DNA from: Leptolinea sp.
GTDB taxonomy: Bacteria; Chloroflexota; Anaerolineae; Anaerolineales; Anaerolineaceae
NCBI GenBank assembly: GCA_012798535.1
Contig: JAAZMZ010000019.1
Coordinates: 19,305-83,304 of the forward strand
Reading direction: 5' to 3'
DNA: 64,000 nucleotides
The translations under genes were made by a program, and so were the position numbers. The notes beneath the pieces are model-generated. The model was given only the letters and a program-made list of their open reading frames with translations. It was not told where the DNA came from and searched no databases. How positions within the stretch are numbered: position 1 is the first letter of the stretch; the number at the start of each line of letters is the position of its first letter. Shown one piece after another: positions 29,202-37,123 of the stretch.

Positions 29202-29981
29202 ATGCCGCCTACTCTGGAAGAAATCAAGATCATGGCCCTGAAAGCCGGGGATATCCTGCGCGCCGGATACGGCCAGGTTCATCAGGTGGAAATGAAAGGA
29301 CTCACCGACCCCGTAACCGAGGTCGATAAACGCTCGGAGGAATATCTGGTCTCCACCATCCAATCGAACTACCCCGACCATTCGATCGTGGCGGAAGAAT
29401 CCGGCCTGCACAGGGGAACCAACGGTGCTTGCTGGTATGTCGATCCGCTGGATGGCACGGTCAATTTTTCGCACGGCGTACCCATCTTCAGCGTATCGAT
29501 CGCCTATGCGGTAGACGGCATCGTCCAACTTGGGGCCGTTTATGACCCCATGCTGGATGAAATGTTCGCCGCCGAAAAGGGTAAAGGCGCATGGCTGAAT
29601 GATCGCCGCCTGAAGGTTTCGCAGACCACGGAATTGATCCGCAGCCTGAGTGTGACCGGCTTCCCCTACGATCAATCTTCTGCCGAAATGCGCCGGGCGC
29701 TGGAACTCTTCAACCGTTTCAGCCTGCAGGCGCAGGCCTGCCGCCGGCTGGGTTCGGCCGCCCTGGATATGTGTTATGTGGCTGCCGGCCGGCTGGACAT
29801 CTACTTCGAAATACAGGTGAAATCTTATGATATTGCGGCCGGACTGCTGATGGTACAGGAAGCCGGCGGAGTGGTCAGCACCTTCGATGGTTCCTCCGAC
29901 CTGATCTCCCGGCCAACCAGTATTGCCGCCGCTAATCCGATTCTACAACCCCGGGCGCTGCAGGTGATTCGGGAGGCATGA
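29202..29981 (+). CDS. Inositol monophosphatase family protein
   Basis: A 259-residue Mg2+-dependent phosphatase of the IMPase/FBPase superfamily. All metal-site motifs are present: VTEVDKRSEEYL at about 36, VAEESG at about 60, the signature WYVDPLDGTVNFSHG at about 74-88 and the late SYDIAAGLLMVQEAGG at about 207-222. Substrate could be inositol phosphate, histidinol phosphate or a sugar bisphosphate. TTG at 29181 is in frame but ATG 29202 fits the family start. It overlaps the methyltransferase start by four bases. Confidence 0.9.
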   Translation: MPPTLEEIKIMALKAGDILRAGYGQVHQVEMKGLTDPVTEVDKRSEEYLVSTIQSNYPDHSIVAEESGLHRGTNGACWYVDPLDGTVNFSHGVPIFSVSIAYAVDGIVQLGAVYDPMLDEMFAAEKGKGAWLNDRRLKVSQTTELIRSLSVTGFPYDQSSAEMRRALELFNRFSLQAQACRRLGSAALDMCYVAAGRLDIYFEIQVKSYDIAAGLLMVQEAGGVVSTFDGSSDLISRPTSIAAANPILQPRALQVIREA

Positions 29982-31090
29982 ATTTCCCCATGACCGCCGG
30001 CATGCCGTTGGATCAGATACTGGAAGGAGACTGCATCGATCTCCTGGCGAACCTTCCGGCCGATTCGGTTGACCTGGTCTTTGCCGATCCTCCCTACAAT
30101 CTGCAGCTTCAGAACGAACTCCGCCGGCCGGATAACTCTCTGGTAGACGGGGTGGATGCTCCCTGGGATAAATTCACCAATTTCGCCGCGTATGACGATT
30201 TTACGCGCACCTGGCTTGGCGCCTGCCGGCGGGTGCTCAAACCTTCCGGCACCCTGTGGGTGATTGGCAGTTATCATAATATTTACCGGGTGGGCGCCAT
30301 TCTGCAAGATCTGGATTTCTGGATTCTGAATGACATTGTCTGGATCAAATCCAATCCTATGCCCAATTTTCGCGGGGTGCGTTTTACCAACGCGCACGAG
30401 ACCCTGATCTGGGCGCAAAAGGACCGCAGCTCGCGTTATACCTTCAATCACCAGACCATGCGGGCTTTGAATGAAGAACTGCAAATGCGCAGCGACTGGT
30501 ACCTGCCGTTGTGTGTGGGGCGCGAGCGGCTGCGCGCCAACGGAACCAAACTGCACCCCACACAAAAACCCGTCGCCCTGCTTTACCGGGTGCTGGCGGC
30601 CAGTACAAATCCCGGCGATGTGGTGCTGGATCCATTCTTTGGCACCGGCACCACGGGTGAAGCTGCCATACGCCTGAACCGCCACTGGATCGGGATCGAA
30701 AAAGAACCGCTATATATCCAATCCGCGCGCGAAAGGCTCGCCAACATTCATCCGGATTTGGCTGAAATGGAAACCGGCCAGAAAAGCGACCTTCGACAGA
30801 AAATTCGCCTGCCGTTCGGCAGCCTGCTAGAATATGGGTACCTGCATGCCGGCGACACATTGTATCTGGGTAAAGAGCAAACCATTCAAGCGGAGATCAC
30901 CCGGCAGGGACGGTTGACATTCAACGGACAGACCGGTTCGATCCATGAACTGGCCAGTAAATTGCAGAACCGGCAGGCCAACGGCTGGACGGACTGGTTC
31001 TACCGGGACCCTGAAGATCTTCAGCTTTATCCGCTGGATCGACTGCGCCAGCGAATCATTTCCAGTCAGGAGTGTAAATCTGATGAGTGA
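29978..31090 (+). CDS. CcrM-like adenine-N6 DNA methyltransferase with RAMA domain
   Basis: A 370-residue beta-class DNA methyltransferase. Motif IV is ADPPYNLQL at about 33-41; VDAPWDKF and the AdoMet motif DPFFGTGTTGEAAIRL at about 214-229 follow, preceded by HPTQKPVALL. Residues from about 275 (KIRLPFGSLLEYGYLHAGD) to the end form a RAMA domain with NGWTDWFYRD, the arrangement of CcrM/HinfI-type enzymes that methylate GANTC. No restriction gene adjoins it, so it looks like an orphan, housekeeping methylase. It overlaps the upstream IMPase and downstream pepF genes. Confidence 0.88.
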   Translation: MNFPMTAGMPLDQILEGDCIDLLANLPADSVDLVFADPPYNLQLQNELRRPDNSLVDGVDAPWDKFTNFAAYDDFTRTWLGACRRVLKPSGTLWVIGSYHNIYRVGAILQDLDFWILNDIVWIKSNPMPNFRGVRFTNAHETLIWAQKDRSSRYTFNHQTMRALNEELQMRSDWYLPLCVGRERLRANGTKLHPTQKPVALLYRVLAASTNPGDVVLDPFFGTGTTGEAAIRLNRHWIGIEKEPLYIQSARERLANIHPDLAEMETGQKSDLRQKIRLPFGSLLEYGYLHAGDTLYLGKEQTIQAEITRQGRLTFNGQTGSIHELASKLQNRQANGWTDWFYRDPEDLQLYPLDRLRQRIISSQECKSDE

Positions 31091-32867
31091 TACCCCTAAA
31101 TTCCAACAAAAAACCTGGTCATTGAAAGACCTGCTGCCAACCGGAGCCGCTTCCGAATTGGATTCCCTGTTCGCCGACCTGGATAAGATGGCGGCAGATT
31201 TCGAAACTACCCGGAGCCTGCTGAAACCCGACATATCCACCGAAGCCTTTTTAAGTCTGGTTGCCCAGCAGGAAGAGATGACCCGAAAAGCCCATATCCT
31301 CTTCAGTTATGCCAACCTGAGCTTTGCCGCCGATACACAGGATCAAAAAGCCCTCACCCTTCTGGCGCGCATCCAGCAGTTCACCGCCGAATTGACCAAC
31401 CGTACCATGTTCTTCAGCCTTTGGTGGAAGGACCTGGATGATGTCAACGCCGACCGCCTGATGGCGGCTGCCGGTGATAACCGCTACTGGCTGGAGGAAA
31501 TGCGCCATTTTAAAAAATATACGCTTTCTGAACCGGAGGAGATCGTTATTAACCTGAAAGATGTGACCGGATCGAGCGCTTTGAATACCCTCTACGATAC
31601 CATCACCAACCGCTACACCTTCAACCTGACCATCAACGGTGAAGTCAAGACCATGACCCGCGGCGAGTTATCCGTGTACATCCGCGAAGCGGATCCCAAC
31701 CTGCGTGAACAGGCTTATAAGGAGTTGTACCGGGTTTACGGGCAGGATGCCCCGATCTTGGGGCAGATTTACCAGAATCTGGTGCGTGACTGGCGCAATG
31801 AACAGATCACCCTGCGCAAATTCGTATCGCCGATCGCTGTGCGCAACCTGGCCAATGACGTGCCCGACGAAGCCGTGGAGACTCTGCTGCACACCACGGA
31901 AAAGAACGCCGGCCTTTTCCACCGCTTTTTCCAGTTGAAAGCCCGCTGGCTGGGGATGGAAAAATTGCGCCGGTATGACGTGTACGCGCCGGTGGCCAGA
32001 TCGGACAAAACCTATTCGTTTGATTCGGCTGTTCAGATGGTGATGGACGCGTATCAGGCGTTTGATCCCGGTATCGCGAAACTGGCGAGTCGGGTTCTGG
32101 AAGAAGATCATTTCGACAGTGAAATCCGCCGGGGAAAACAGGGCGGCGCTTTCTGCCTGACAGCTCTGCCCAACCTGACACCCTGGGTGTTGCAGAGTTT
32201 TCAGGGTAAAGCGGAAGATGTAGCCACCATGGCACATGAACTGGGGCATGCCGTGCACTCCATGCTGGCATCGCAGCACAGTATCTTCACCTTCCATGCC
32301 TGCCTGCCGCTGGCGGAAACGGCCAGTACCTTTGGTGAAATGCTGCTGGTCGATCATCTCTTGAAGCAGGAAACCAGCGAGGCCGTGCGCCGGGATGTGC
32401 TGTTCCGGCAGGTGGACGACGCCTTTGCTACCATTCTGCGCCAGGCGTATTTTGCCATCTTCGAAAAGGAAGCTCATGAAATGGTAGCGGCGGGTGCTTC
32501 GGTGGATGAACTTTCTGCCGGGTATATGGCCAATTTGAAAACACAATTTGGGGACGCTGTGGAGATCAGCGACGAATTTAAATATGAATGGGTATCCATA
32601 CCGCATATTTTCAATGTGCCATTTTATGTGTACGCCTACAGCTTCGGTCAGCTGCTGGTTTTCTCACTGTATAAACAGTACCGCCAGGAAGGCGAGGCTT
32701 TCAAACCGCGTTACATGAAAATACTGGAAACCGGCGGATCACAATCACCGGACAGTATCCTGTCGGCGGCAGGCATAGATCTGCGCCAGGCTTCTTTCTG
32801 GCAGGGCGGTTTTGATGTGATCGACGGCCTGGTCAGCGAACTGGAAAAGATCCCTGTCGTGAGGTGA
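31083..32867 (+). CDS. pepF: Oligoendopeptidase F, M3 metallopeptidase
   Basis: A cytoplasmic zinc peptidase that cleaves short peptides. The 594 residues begin MSDTPKFQQKTWSLKDLLPT at ATG 31083, with AGGAG about ten bases before it; the frame runs further upstream inside the methyltransferase gene but without homology. The zinc site HELGHAVHS is near residue 383, with the downstream ligand in LPLAETASTFGEML about 25 residues later. Length is typical of PepF. It overlaps the methyltransferase by eight bases, so the three genes from 29202 form an operon. Confidence 0.94.
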   Translation: MSDTPKFQQKTWSLKDLLPTGAASELDSLFADLDKMAADFETTRSLLKPDISTEAFLSLVAQQEEMTRKAHILFSYANLSFAADTQDQKALTLLARIQQFTAELTNRTMFFSLWWKDLDDVNADRLMAAAGDNRYWLEEMRHFKKYTLSEPEEIVINLKDVTGSSALNTLYDTITNRYTFNLTINGEVKTMTRGELSVYIREADPNLREQAYKELYRVYGQDAPILGQIYQNLVRDWRNEQITLRKFVSPIAVRNLANDVPDEAVETLLHTTEKNAGLFHRFFQLKARWLGMEKLRRYDVYAPVARSDKTYSFDSAVQMVMDAYQAFDPGIAKLASRVLEEDHFDSEIRRGKQGGAFCLTALPNLTPWVLQSFQGKAEDVATMAHELGHAVHSMLASQHSIFTFHACLPLAETASTFGEMLLVDHLLKQETSEAVRRDVLFRQVDDAFATILRQAYFAIFEKEAHEMVAAGASVDELSAGYMANLKTQFGDAVEISDEFKYEWVSIPHIFNVPFYVYAYSFGQLLVFSLYKQYRQEGEAFKPRYMKILETGGSQSPDSILSAAGIDLRQASFWQGGFDVIDGLVSELEKIPVVR

Positions 32868-32880
32868 ACCCGTAGAAAAA

Positions 32881-32914
32881 ACAGGCTGGCAGAAGAATTC
32901 CTTTGCCAGCCTGT
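32881..32914 (-). terminator. Terminator of the Ig/CARDB lipoprotein gene
   Basis: ACAGGCTGGCA (32881-32891) and TGCCAGCCTGT (32904-32914) form a perfect 11-bp stem. Read on the minus strand it is followed by TTTTTT, so it terminates the minus-strand gene; in the plus direction there is no U tract. Confidence 0.75.
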
Positions 32915-32931
32915 GTGATTCTTCCAGAAGA

Positions 32932-33954
32932 TCAATCGATAACCCGGATTTCCTTGCGCAGTGAGTTGTTGTCCTCGTCACTCTCATCGACTGCGTTTGG
33001 TGGATCGATCACAGCTTTGGTCCACAGGCTGGGATACCAGCTCGGATACCCGGCATAAACGCAATTCAGCACCCGTCCACCACCCGGATTGGAATTGTCT
33101 ACATTCCAGGCACAGGCCGGCGCGGCGTATCCCTCGCCCGCCCACCATTTCACCTCATAAGGCCCGGAAACAGCCGTCCCGATATTTTTCGTTTGGACGG
33201 TGACATTCACCGGTTCGCCATCTTTCGGTATGGCCGGATTGAGGGTTATCTTGAGGATGATCAAATCCGGTTTGCCAGCAGCAGCGGGTTCTGCTTCCTC
33301 TTCCGGTGCCACGGCTACTATTTCGACATAGAATGGAACACCACTACCTACACCAAAAAGCTCCCCTTCAGGGGAACGCAATTTGAAATTCCCGCGATAC
33401 GTTCCCGGTTCAGACGGCGCCTTTAGAAAAACGGAAGCTTCCACAGAGGAGCCATACGATACAGTGCCACTTGTCACCGGCACTTCATCCGGCGCGCCCA
33501 TCCGGTCTCCATTGACAAACACAACGTGATACCCGGATGTCCAGGTGCAGGAACCATTATTCTGCAGGCGCCAGGTCTTTGTAAAACCTGTCCCGGTCTG
33601 GATCTCGCTGCCATCGGCGATGGTCACATCTGCCAGAAAAGCGGCCTGATTGCATGGCCGCTGGGTCAGCGTTATGGTTGGTGAGGCGGTCGGAGGCAGG
33701 GTGGGCGTGTTTTCCGCCATCGTCGGTCTGGGTGTGTGGGTGTTCACGGCCGGCGCGGGTTCTGTCGCCCTCGTGGCAGACGTCGGGTTTGTCATTTGAG
33801 CGATGACCGTCTGGGCGATTTCGGTGGCATTTAGCGGCGCGGCAGGCGTACGGCTTGGTTCCACTGGCGAGATGGTGAAAGGCAAATTGCAGGATATGGA
33901 GATTACCAGAAAACTTGAAAACAAAATTAGGATACGCTTTGTTATCGCCGTCAT
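32932..33954 (-). CDS. Lipoprotein with NBR1-type Ig-like and CARDB domains
   Basis: A 340-residue exported protein. A signal peptide ends in the lipobox ISISC at about residue 22; a Pro/Thr-rich stalk (about 40-105) follows. An NBR1/Next-to-BRCA1-like Ig domain spans about 107-225, recognised by FTKTWRLQNNGSCTW and SVFLKAPSEPGTYRGNF. A CARDB-type domain spans about 240-340 (VNVTVQTKNIGTAVSGPY). These are adhesion or scaffold modules with no catalysis expected. ATG 33954 has GGGAG upstream and is preferred over TTG 33975. Confidence 0.87.
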   Translation of the reverse strand: MTAITKRILILFSSFLVISISCNLPFTISPVEPSRTPAAPLNATEIAQTVIAQMTNPTSATRATEPAPAVNTHTPRPTMAENTPTLPPTASPTITLTQRPCNQAAFLADVTIADGSEIQTGTGFTKTWRLQNNGSCTWTSGYHVVFVNGDRMGAPDEVPVTSGTVSYGSSVEASVFLKAPSEPGTYRGNFKLRSPEGELFGVGSGVPFYVEIVAVAPEEEAEPAAAGKPDLIILKITLNPAIPKDGEPVNVTVQTKNIGTAVSGPYEVKWWAGEGYAAPACAWNVDNSNPGGGRVLNCVYAGYPSWYPSLWTKAVIDPPNAVDESDEDNNSLRKEIRVID

Positions 33955-34153
33955 TCTTCTCTTCTCCCTTGACAATCAGTCTGGCCTGGCCCTGTCATCC
34001 ATCAAACCAGCCGTCGGGTCCATGGTAAGCCGTGGATTTATGATTTGCCTTGACCGGCTGTTCGCGCAAAAAATCCAGACCGAACCCGTGCAGCTTCATA
34101 TAATCGAAAAAAGAAAGGACTATTTGAATTGTACAGGCATAAGAGAAAAAAAC

Positions 34154-34179
34154 AAACACCCGCAATTTCCGGCGGGTGT
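34154..34179 (-). terminator. Terminator of the 23-residue peptide gene
   Basis: AACACCCGC (34154-34162) and GCGGGTGTT (34171-34179) pair perfectly around an 8-base loop. On the minus strand a TTTGTTTTTTT tract follows, 33 bases after the stop of the small peptide gene at 34212. Confidence 0.8.
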
Positions 34180-34211
34180 TCAATTATTGACTTCCAATGG
34201 AATGGGTTGTT

Positions 34212-34283
34212 CTATGCAGCCACAGTCTTCTGGCTTTTTTTCTTCTTTCGTTTTTCCTTATCTTTCGGACTTTTGTCTCCCAT
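34212..34283 (-). CDS. 23-residue lysine-rich small protein beginning MGDKSPK
   Basis: Frame from ATG 34283 to TAG 34212: it starts MGDKSPKDKEKRKKKK and ends QKTVAA. AAGAAGAGG lies five bases upstream and a strong minus-strand terminator follows at 34154-34179, so it has the signals of an independent gene. I recall small basic proteins opening with MGDKSPK in unrelated bacteria, usually 40-70 aa and uncharacterised; that recollection is unverified. Nearly half the residues are lysine or arginine, suggesting nucleic-acid or ribosome contact. The 220 bases upstream (34284-34503) hold no other gene that I can see. Confidence 0.65.
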   Translation of the reverse strand: MGDKSPKDKEKRKKKKSQKTVAA

Positions 34284-34503
34284 AGTAGCCTCTTCTTTCT
34301 TGGTAGTTGGAACAGAATGGAACGACGATCAGGTGATACCGAAATACTTAATGAAATAACCTTATCACATTTTTAATTTGTGAACAAGCTGGGATTTTCC
34401 AATCGGCAACACTGCAAGCAATCCATGAATTCGTCAATATTTCTATAGAACGAAAAACCAATTACGAAATGGCCCTCTGAAGTGAACACCCGTGATTTCT
34501 AAT

Positions 34504-35190
34504 TTATTCAGAAGAAAGCAGATTCATAATTTCTGATTCAAAATGAAGATAGGTCTCAGCGGGGGGATCGGCACCATAATCCCTGGCGAAATCAAAGATC
34601 TTTACAATGCGGGCAGGTCGGGAAGATAAAACAACAACACGATCTGCAAACATATATGCCTCTCTGGGATCATGGGTTACAGTAATGAGGGTAAAAGAGC
34701 TATTTCGCCATAAAGTATTAATATCATCGATTATGTGAATCTTTACTCCCCAATCCAGTGAACGGAAGGCTTCATCCATCAGGAGAAATTCGGGACGATT
34801 TGCCAGCGCTCGAGCTAAATTAACCCTCTGACGCATACCTCCACTCAACTGTGAAGGGAGGTAGTCTTCAAAACCAGACAGGTACAGACTATCAAGTATT
34901 TTTAAATTGTCTTCACTGTTTATAAATAGAAGGTTCTTTTTTACTGTCAACCAGGGAATTAAGCGTGATTCTTGAAAAACAAAACCCATCCTGAGATGGA
35001 GATGATCAATTGCACCACTTGTGGGTTTTTCGAGACCGGCGAGAATTTTTAAGAAAGTGGTTTTACCACAACCGGAAGGTCCAAGGATGACCAGTCGTTC
35101 ACCTTTCTTTATATCAATTGACCAATGATCAATGACGGATAAAGTACCAAAAGATTTGCACAGATTTTGAATTCTTATCCAATCGTCCAT
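34504..35190 (-). CDS. Nitrate/sulfonate/taurine-type ABC importer ATPase
   Basis: A 228-residue ATPase of the SsuB/TauB group. Walker A LGPSGCGKTTFL at about 36-47, Q-loop GFVFQESRLIPW, signature LSGGMRQRVNLARALA at about 114-129, Walker B FLLMDEAFRSLD and the switch histidine in TVTHDPREA. The start overlaps the permease end by 16 bases. Base composition is clearly A+T-rich compared with genes outside 34.4-41.6 kb. Confidence 0.9.
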   Translation of the reverse strand: MDDWIRIQNLCKSFGTLSVIDHWSIDIKKGERLVILGPSGCGKTTFLKILAGLEKPTSGAIDHLHLRMGFVFQESRLIPWLTVKKNLLFINSEDNLKILDSLYLSGFEDYLPSQLSGGMRQRVNLARALANRPEFLLMDEAFRSLDWGVKIHIIDDINTLWRNSSFTLITVTHDPREAYMFADRVVVLSSRPARIVKIFDFARDYGADPPAETYLHFESEIMNLLSSE

Positions 35191-35921
35191 TTAAACGCTA
35201 CTTTTTCCAGTTCAAATCTGATTAAATATTCTGATATGACGCCCAGCAATATGGCAATAATGGATAATGCCCATACCTGAGTTGTGTTTATGGCCATTCG
35301 GGCATCTAATATTTTGGCACCCAACCCACTGTCACCACAAAGATACTCGGCTACCAGAATCACTTTCCAGGCTTGACCAATACTCACTTCCAAAATGGAG
35401 ATCATGAAAGGGAAAAGTGAACCAAGGTAGATATCTTTGAGCACTCTTGAGCGCGGAACTCGATAAACGCGAGCCATTTCAATAAGTCTTTGGTCGAGGT
35501 TGCGTAAGCCCGATAATGTTGTAAAAATTGAAACAGGCAATAAGGAAAGAAAAGCAATGAAGACGGGACCCTTCCAACCAAATCCCCAGAAAAAAATAAC
35601 AAACGAAAGCCATGAAACAACCGGAACCGCCTGGATGGTCATTAAAAATGGGCGAGCAACTAAATAGAGACTTGCAGATTGTCCAATAATTAAACCAAAA
35701 CACCATCCAACCAGAATGGATAGCCATAATGCGAGTAAAACCTTCCATGTTGTTTGTAATATTGCAATCAGGATTTCTTTTGAAAAAAGATTTGTAATCA
35801 ACACACCTATTGTTTCAATCGGGTCTGGAACAATTATTCCTTTATTGATAATAAAATCGATAATCGTCCAGATTACTATAAGTAAAGCTATACCTGTCAA
35901 TGAGTGGAGACTTTTCTTCAT
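35175..35921 (-). CDS. Nitrate/sulfonate/taurine-type ABC importer permease
   Basis: A 248-residue permease with about six membrane helices, of the SsuC/TauC type. The ATPase-contact EAA loop is visible as LIEMARVYRVPRSRVLKDIY at about 140-160, followed by SIGQAWKVILVAEYL. It lies between the binding-protein and ATPase genes with short overlaps, forming one minus-strand operon. Confidence 0.9.
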   Translation of the reverse strand: MKKSLHSLTGIALLIVIWTIIDFIINKGIIVPDPIETIGVLITNLFSKEILIAILQTTWKVLLALWLSILVGWCFGLIIGQSASLYLVARPFLMTIQAVPVVSWLSFVIFFWGFGWKGPVFIAFLSLLPVSIFTTLSGLRNLDQRLIEMARVYRVPRSRVLKDIYLGSLFPFMISILEVSIGQAWKVILVAEYLCGDSGLGAKILDARMAINTTQVWALSIIAILLGVISEYLIRFELEKVAFKWTIG

Positions 35922-36946
35922 TGGAAAAAAAAGCGATCATCCGGAATTACCTTTAATCCAGCCGGGTAGTATTTCTTAATTGTTTTCAGAAAATGGAGCG
36001 TTTCCGCTTTTGCATTTTTAGCAGAAACAAACTCAAACTTAATCCGTTTCAGAGCTTGCTGCATAATTGCTTCAGGATAGGGGAGTATATTCGAACTGGC
36101 TTTGATGGACATATCAGTGTTCTCCGAAGACCATTTCACCGATGTCGAAAAGAGATTAATCACGTCATTAATTTCTGATGGATGGTGATCTAAATAATCG
36201 CGTGTTACAAAAAGACCGGCAATCGGTATTCCATTTTTTGCACCACTGACGCTGGACCAGTAGTCCTGATAATCAACAACGATCTTTCCTTTGCCAGTAC
36301 TTAACGCCTGTGAAACAAATGGTTCCGGCAATGCTGCGTATTCGATTTTTCCTTCCATGAATAGGGATGCAATTTCCTGAGGAGGAGCATAGGTAAAAGA
36401 GACATCTTTTTCTGGATCCAGTCCTTCTTGTTGGATGGCAAACCGGGTCAAGATATCCACCGTTTGCCCTCTACCTTCGGGAGAATACACCGTTTTTCCG
36501 ATCAGAGATTTCCAACTCGTAAAAGCAACTCCTTCAGCGGCTAGTAAATAAAAAACTTTCCATTCGTGTACACCCAATAACACCAGATCAATATCGCTGG
36601 CGCTTATATTAACGGCTGTCGTGATAGGAAGCACTGCGAAGGAAGCTTTTTTTGATGAAAGATACCCAATGGCATCATCTGTTGTCTTCCAATAGTGGAT
36701 GTCAAATTGAACGACACCTTTGACTTCTTCGTTCAGGATGCCTGCTAACGGAATCACGGCAGGTCCCGCCGGATTGATTATCTGGATCACTTTACTCTCG
36801 GCAGATAAGGTAGATTGGTGGCTTTCAATAACGGGACTGCAGGCATTTAAAATAAAAATACCTGAAATAAATATCAACAGAAGATAAGTCCCATCTTTGG
36901 GATTGAAATTGCTCACAAAGCAAGTTGGTGGCATGTTTACTTTCAT
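35918..36946 (-). CDS. ABC importer substrate-binding lipoprotein (NMT1/SsuA-like)
   Basis: A 342-residue exported binding protein. A signal peptide (about 15-35) ends near ILNAC, a lipobox-like site. The NMT1/THI5/SsuA fold is suggested by DAIGYLSSKKASFAVLPITT, SLIGKTVYSPEGRGQTVDIL at about 155-175 and KIEYAALPEPFVSQAL at about 205. The ligand is unknown; this group binds nitrate, sulfonates, thiamin precursors and others. It is transcribed divergently from the hydrogenase operon, from a promoter region only about 170 bases long. Confidence 0.85.
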   Translation of the reverse strand: MKVNMPPTCFVSNFNPKDGTYLLLIFISGIFILNACSPVIESHQSTLSAESKVIQIINPAGPAVIPLAGILNEEVKGVVQFDIHYWKTTDDAIGYLSSKKASFAVLPITTAVNISASDIDLVLLGVHEWKVFYLLAAEGVAFTSWKSLIGKTVYSPEGRGQTVDILTRFAIQQEGLDPEKDVSFTYAPPQEIASLFMEGKIEYAALPEPFVSQALSTGKGKIVVDYQDYWSSVSGAKNGIPIAGLFVTRDYLDHHPSEINDVINLFSTSVKWSSENTDMSIKASSNILPYPEAIMQQALKRIKFEFVSAKNAKAETLHFLKTIKKYYPAGLKVIPDDRFFFQ

Positions 36947-36998
36947 CGTTTCTTTTTTTTACGTAGATTTTTCAGATTTAGGTAATGTGTAGTCGAAA

Positions 36999-37004
36999 AT
37001 TATA
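36999..37004 (-). promoter_or_regulatory. -10 box of the ABC importer operon
   Basis: Minus-strand TATAAT at 36999-37004, 53 bases before the binding-protein ATG. No clear -35 was found. Confidence 0.4.
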
Positions 37005-37010
37005 ACGCTA

Positions 37011-37058
37011 TAAAATGCAATAGCAAATAAAAGCAAATGCAAAAAAATGCATTATAAT
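37011..37058 (+). promoter_or_regulatory. Hydrogenase-operon promoter with repeated ATGCAA/GCAAAT units
   Basis: TATAAT at 37053-37058 lies 65 bases before the NuoEF start. Just upstream are AATGCAA, AGCAAAT, AGCAAATGCAA and AATGCATT in close succession, with AATGCA and TGCATT as inverted arms. This repeat cluster between two divergent operons is a plausible regulator site. Confidence 0.4.
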
Positions 37059-37123
37059 TTCCCTGCTGATATAAATTGATAGATCAATTTTTATTCTCAC
37101 GATTTCTTTATGAGGGAAGAATA

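Noticed and set aside
33803-34285. 160-codon plus-strand frame with some hydrophobic stretches
   Set aside because: It overlaps the lipoprotein signal region, the terminator and the small lysine-rich gene on the other strand, and lacks a ribosome-binding site.
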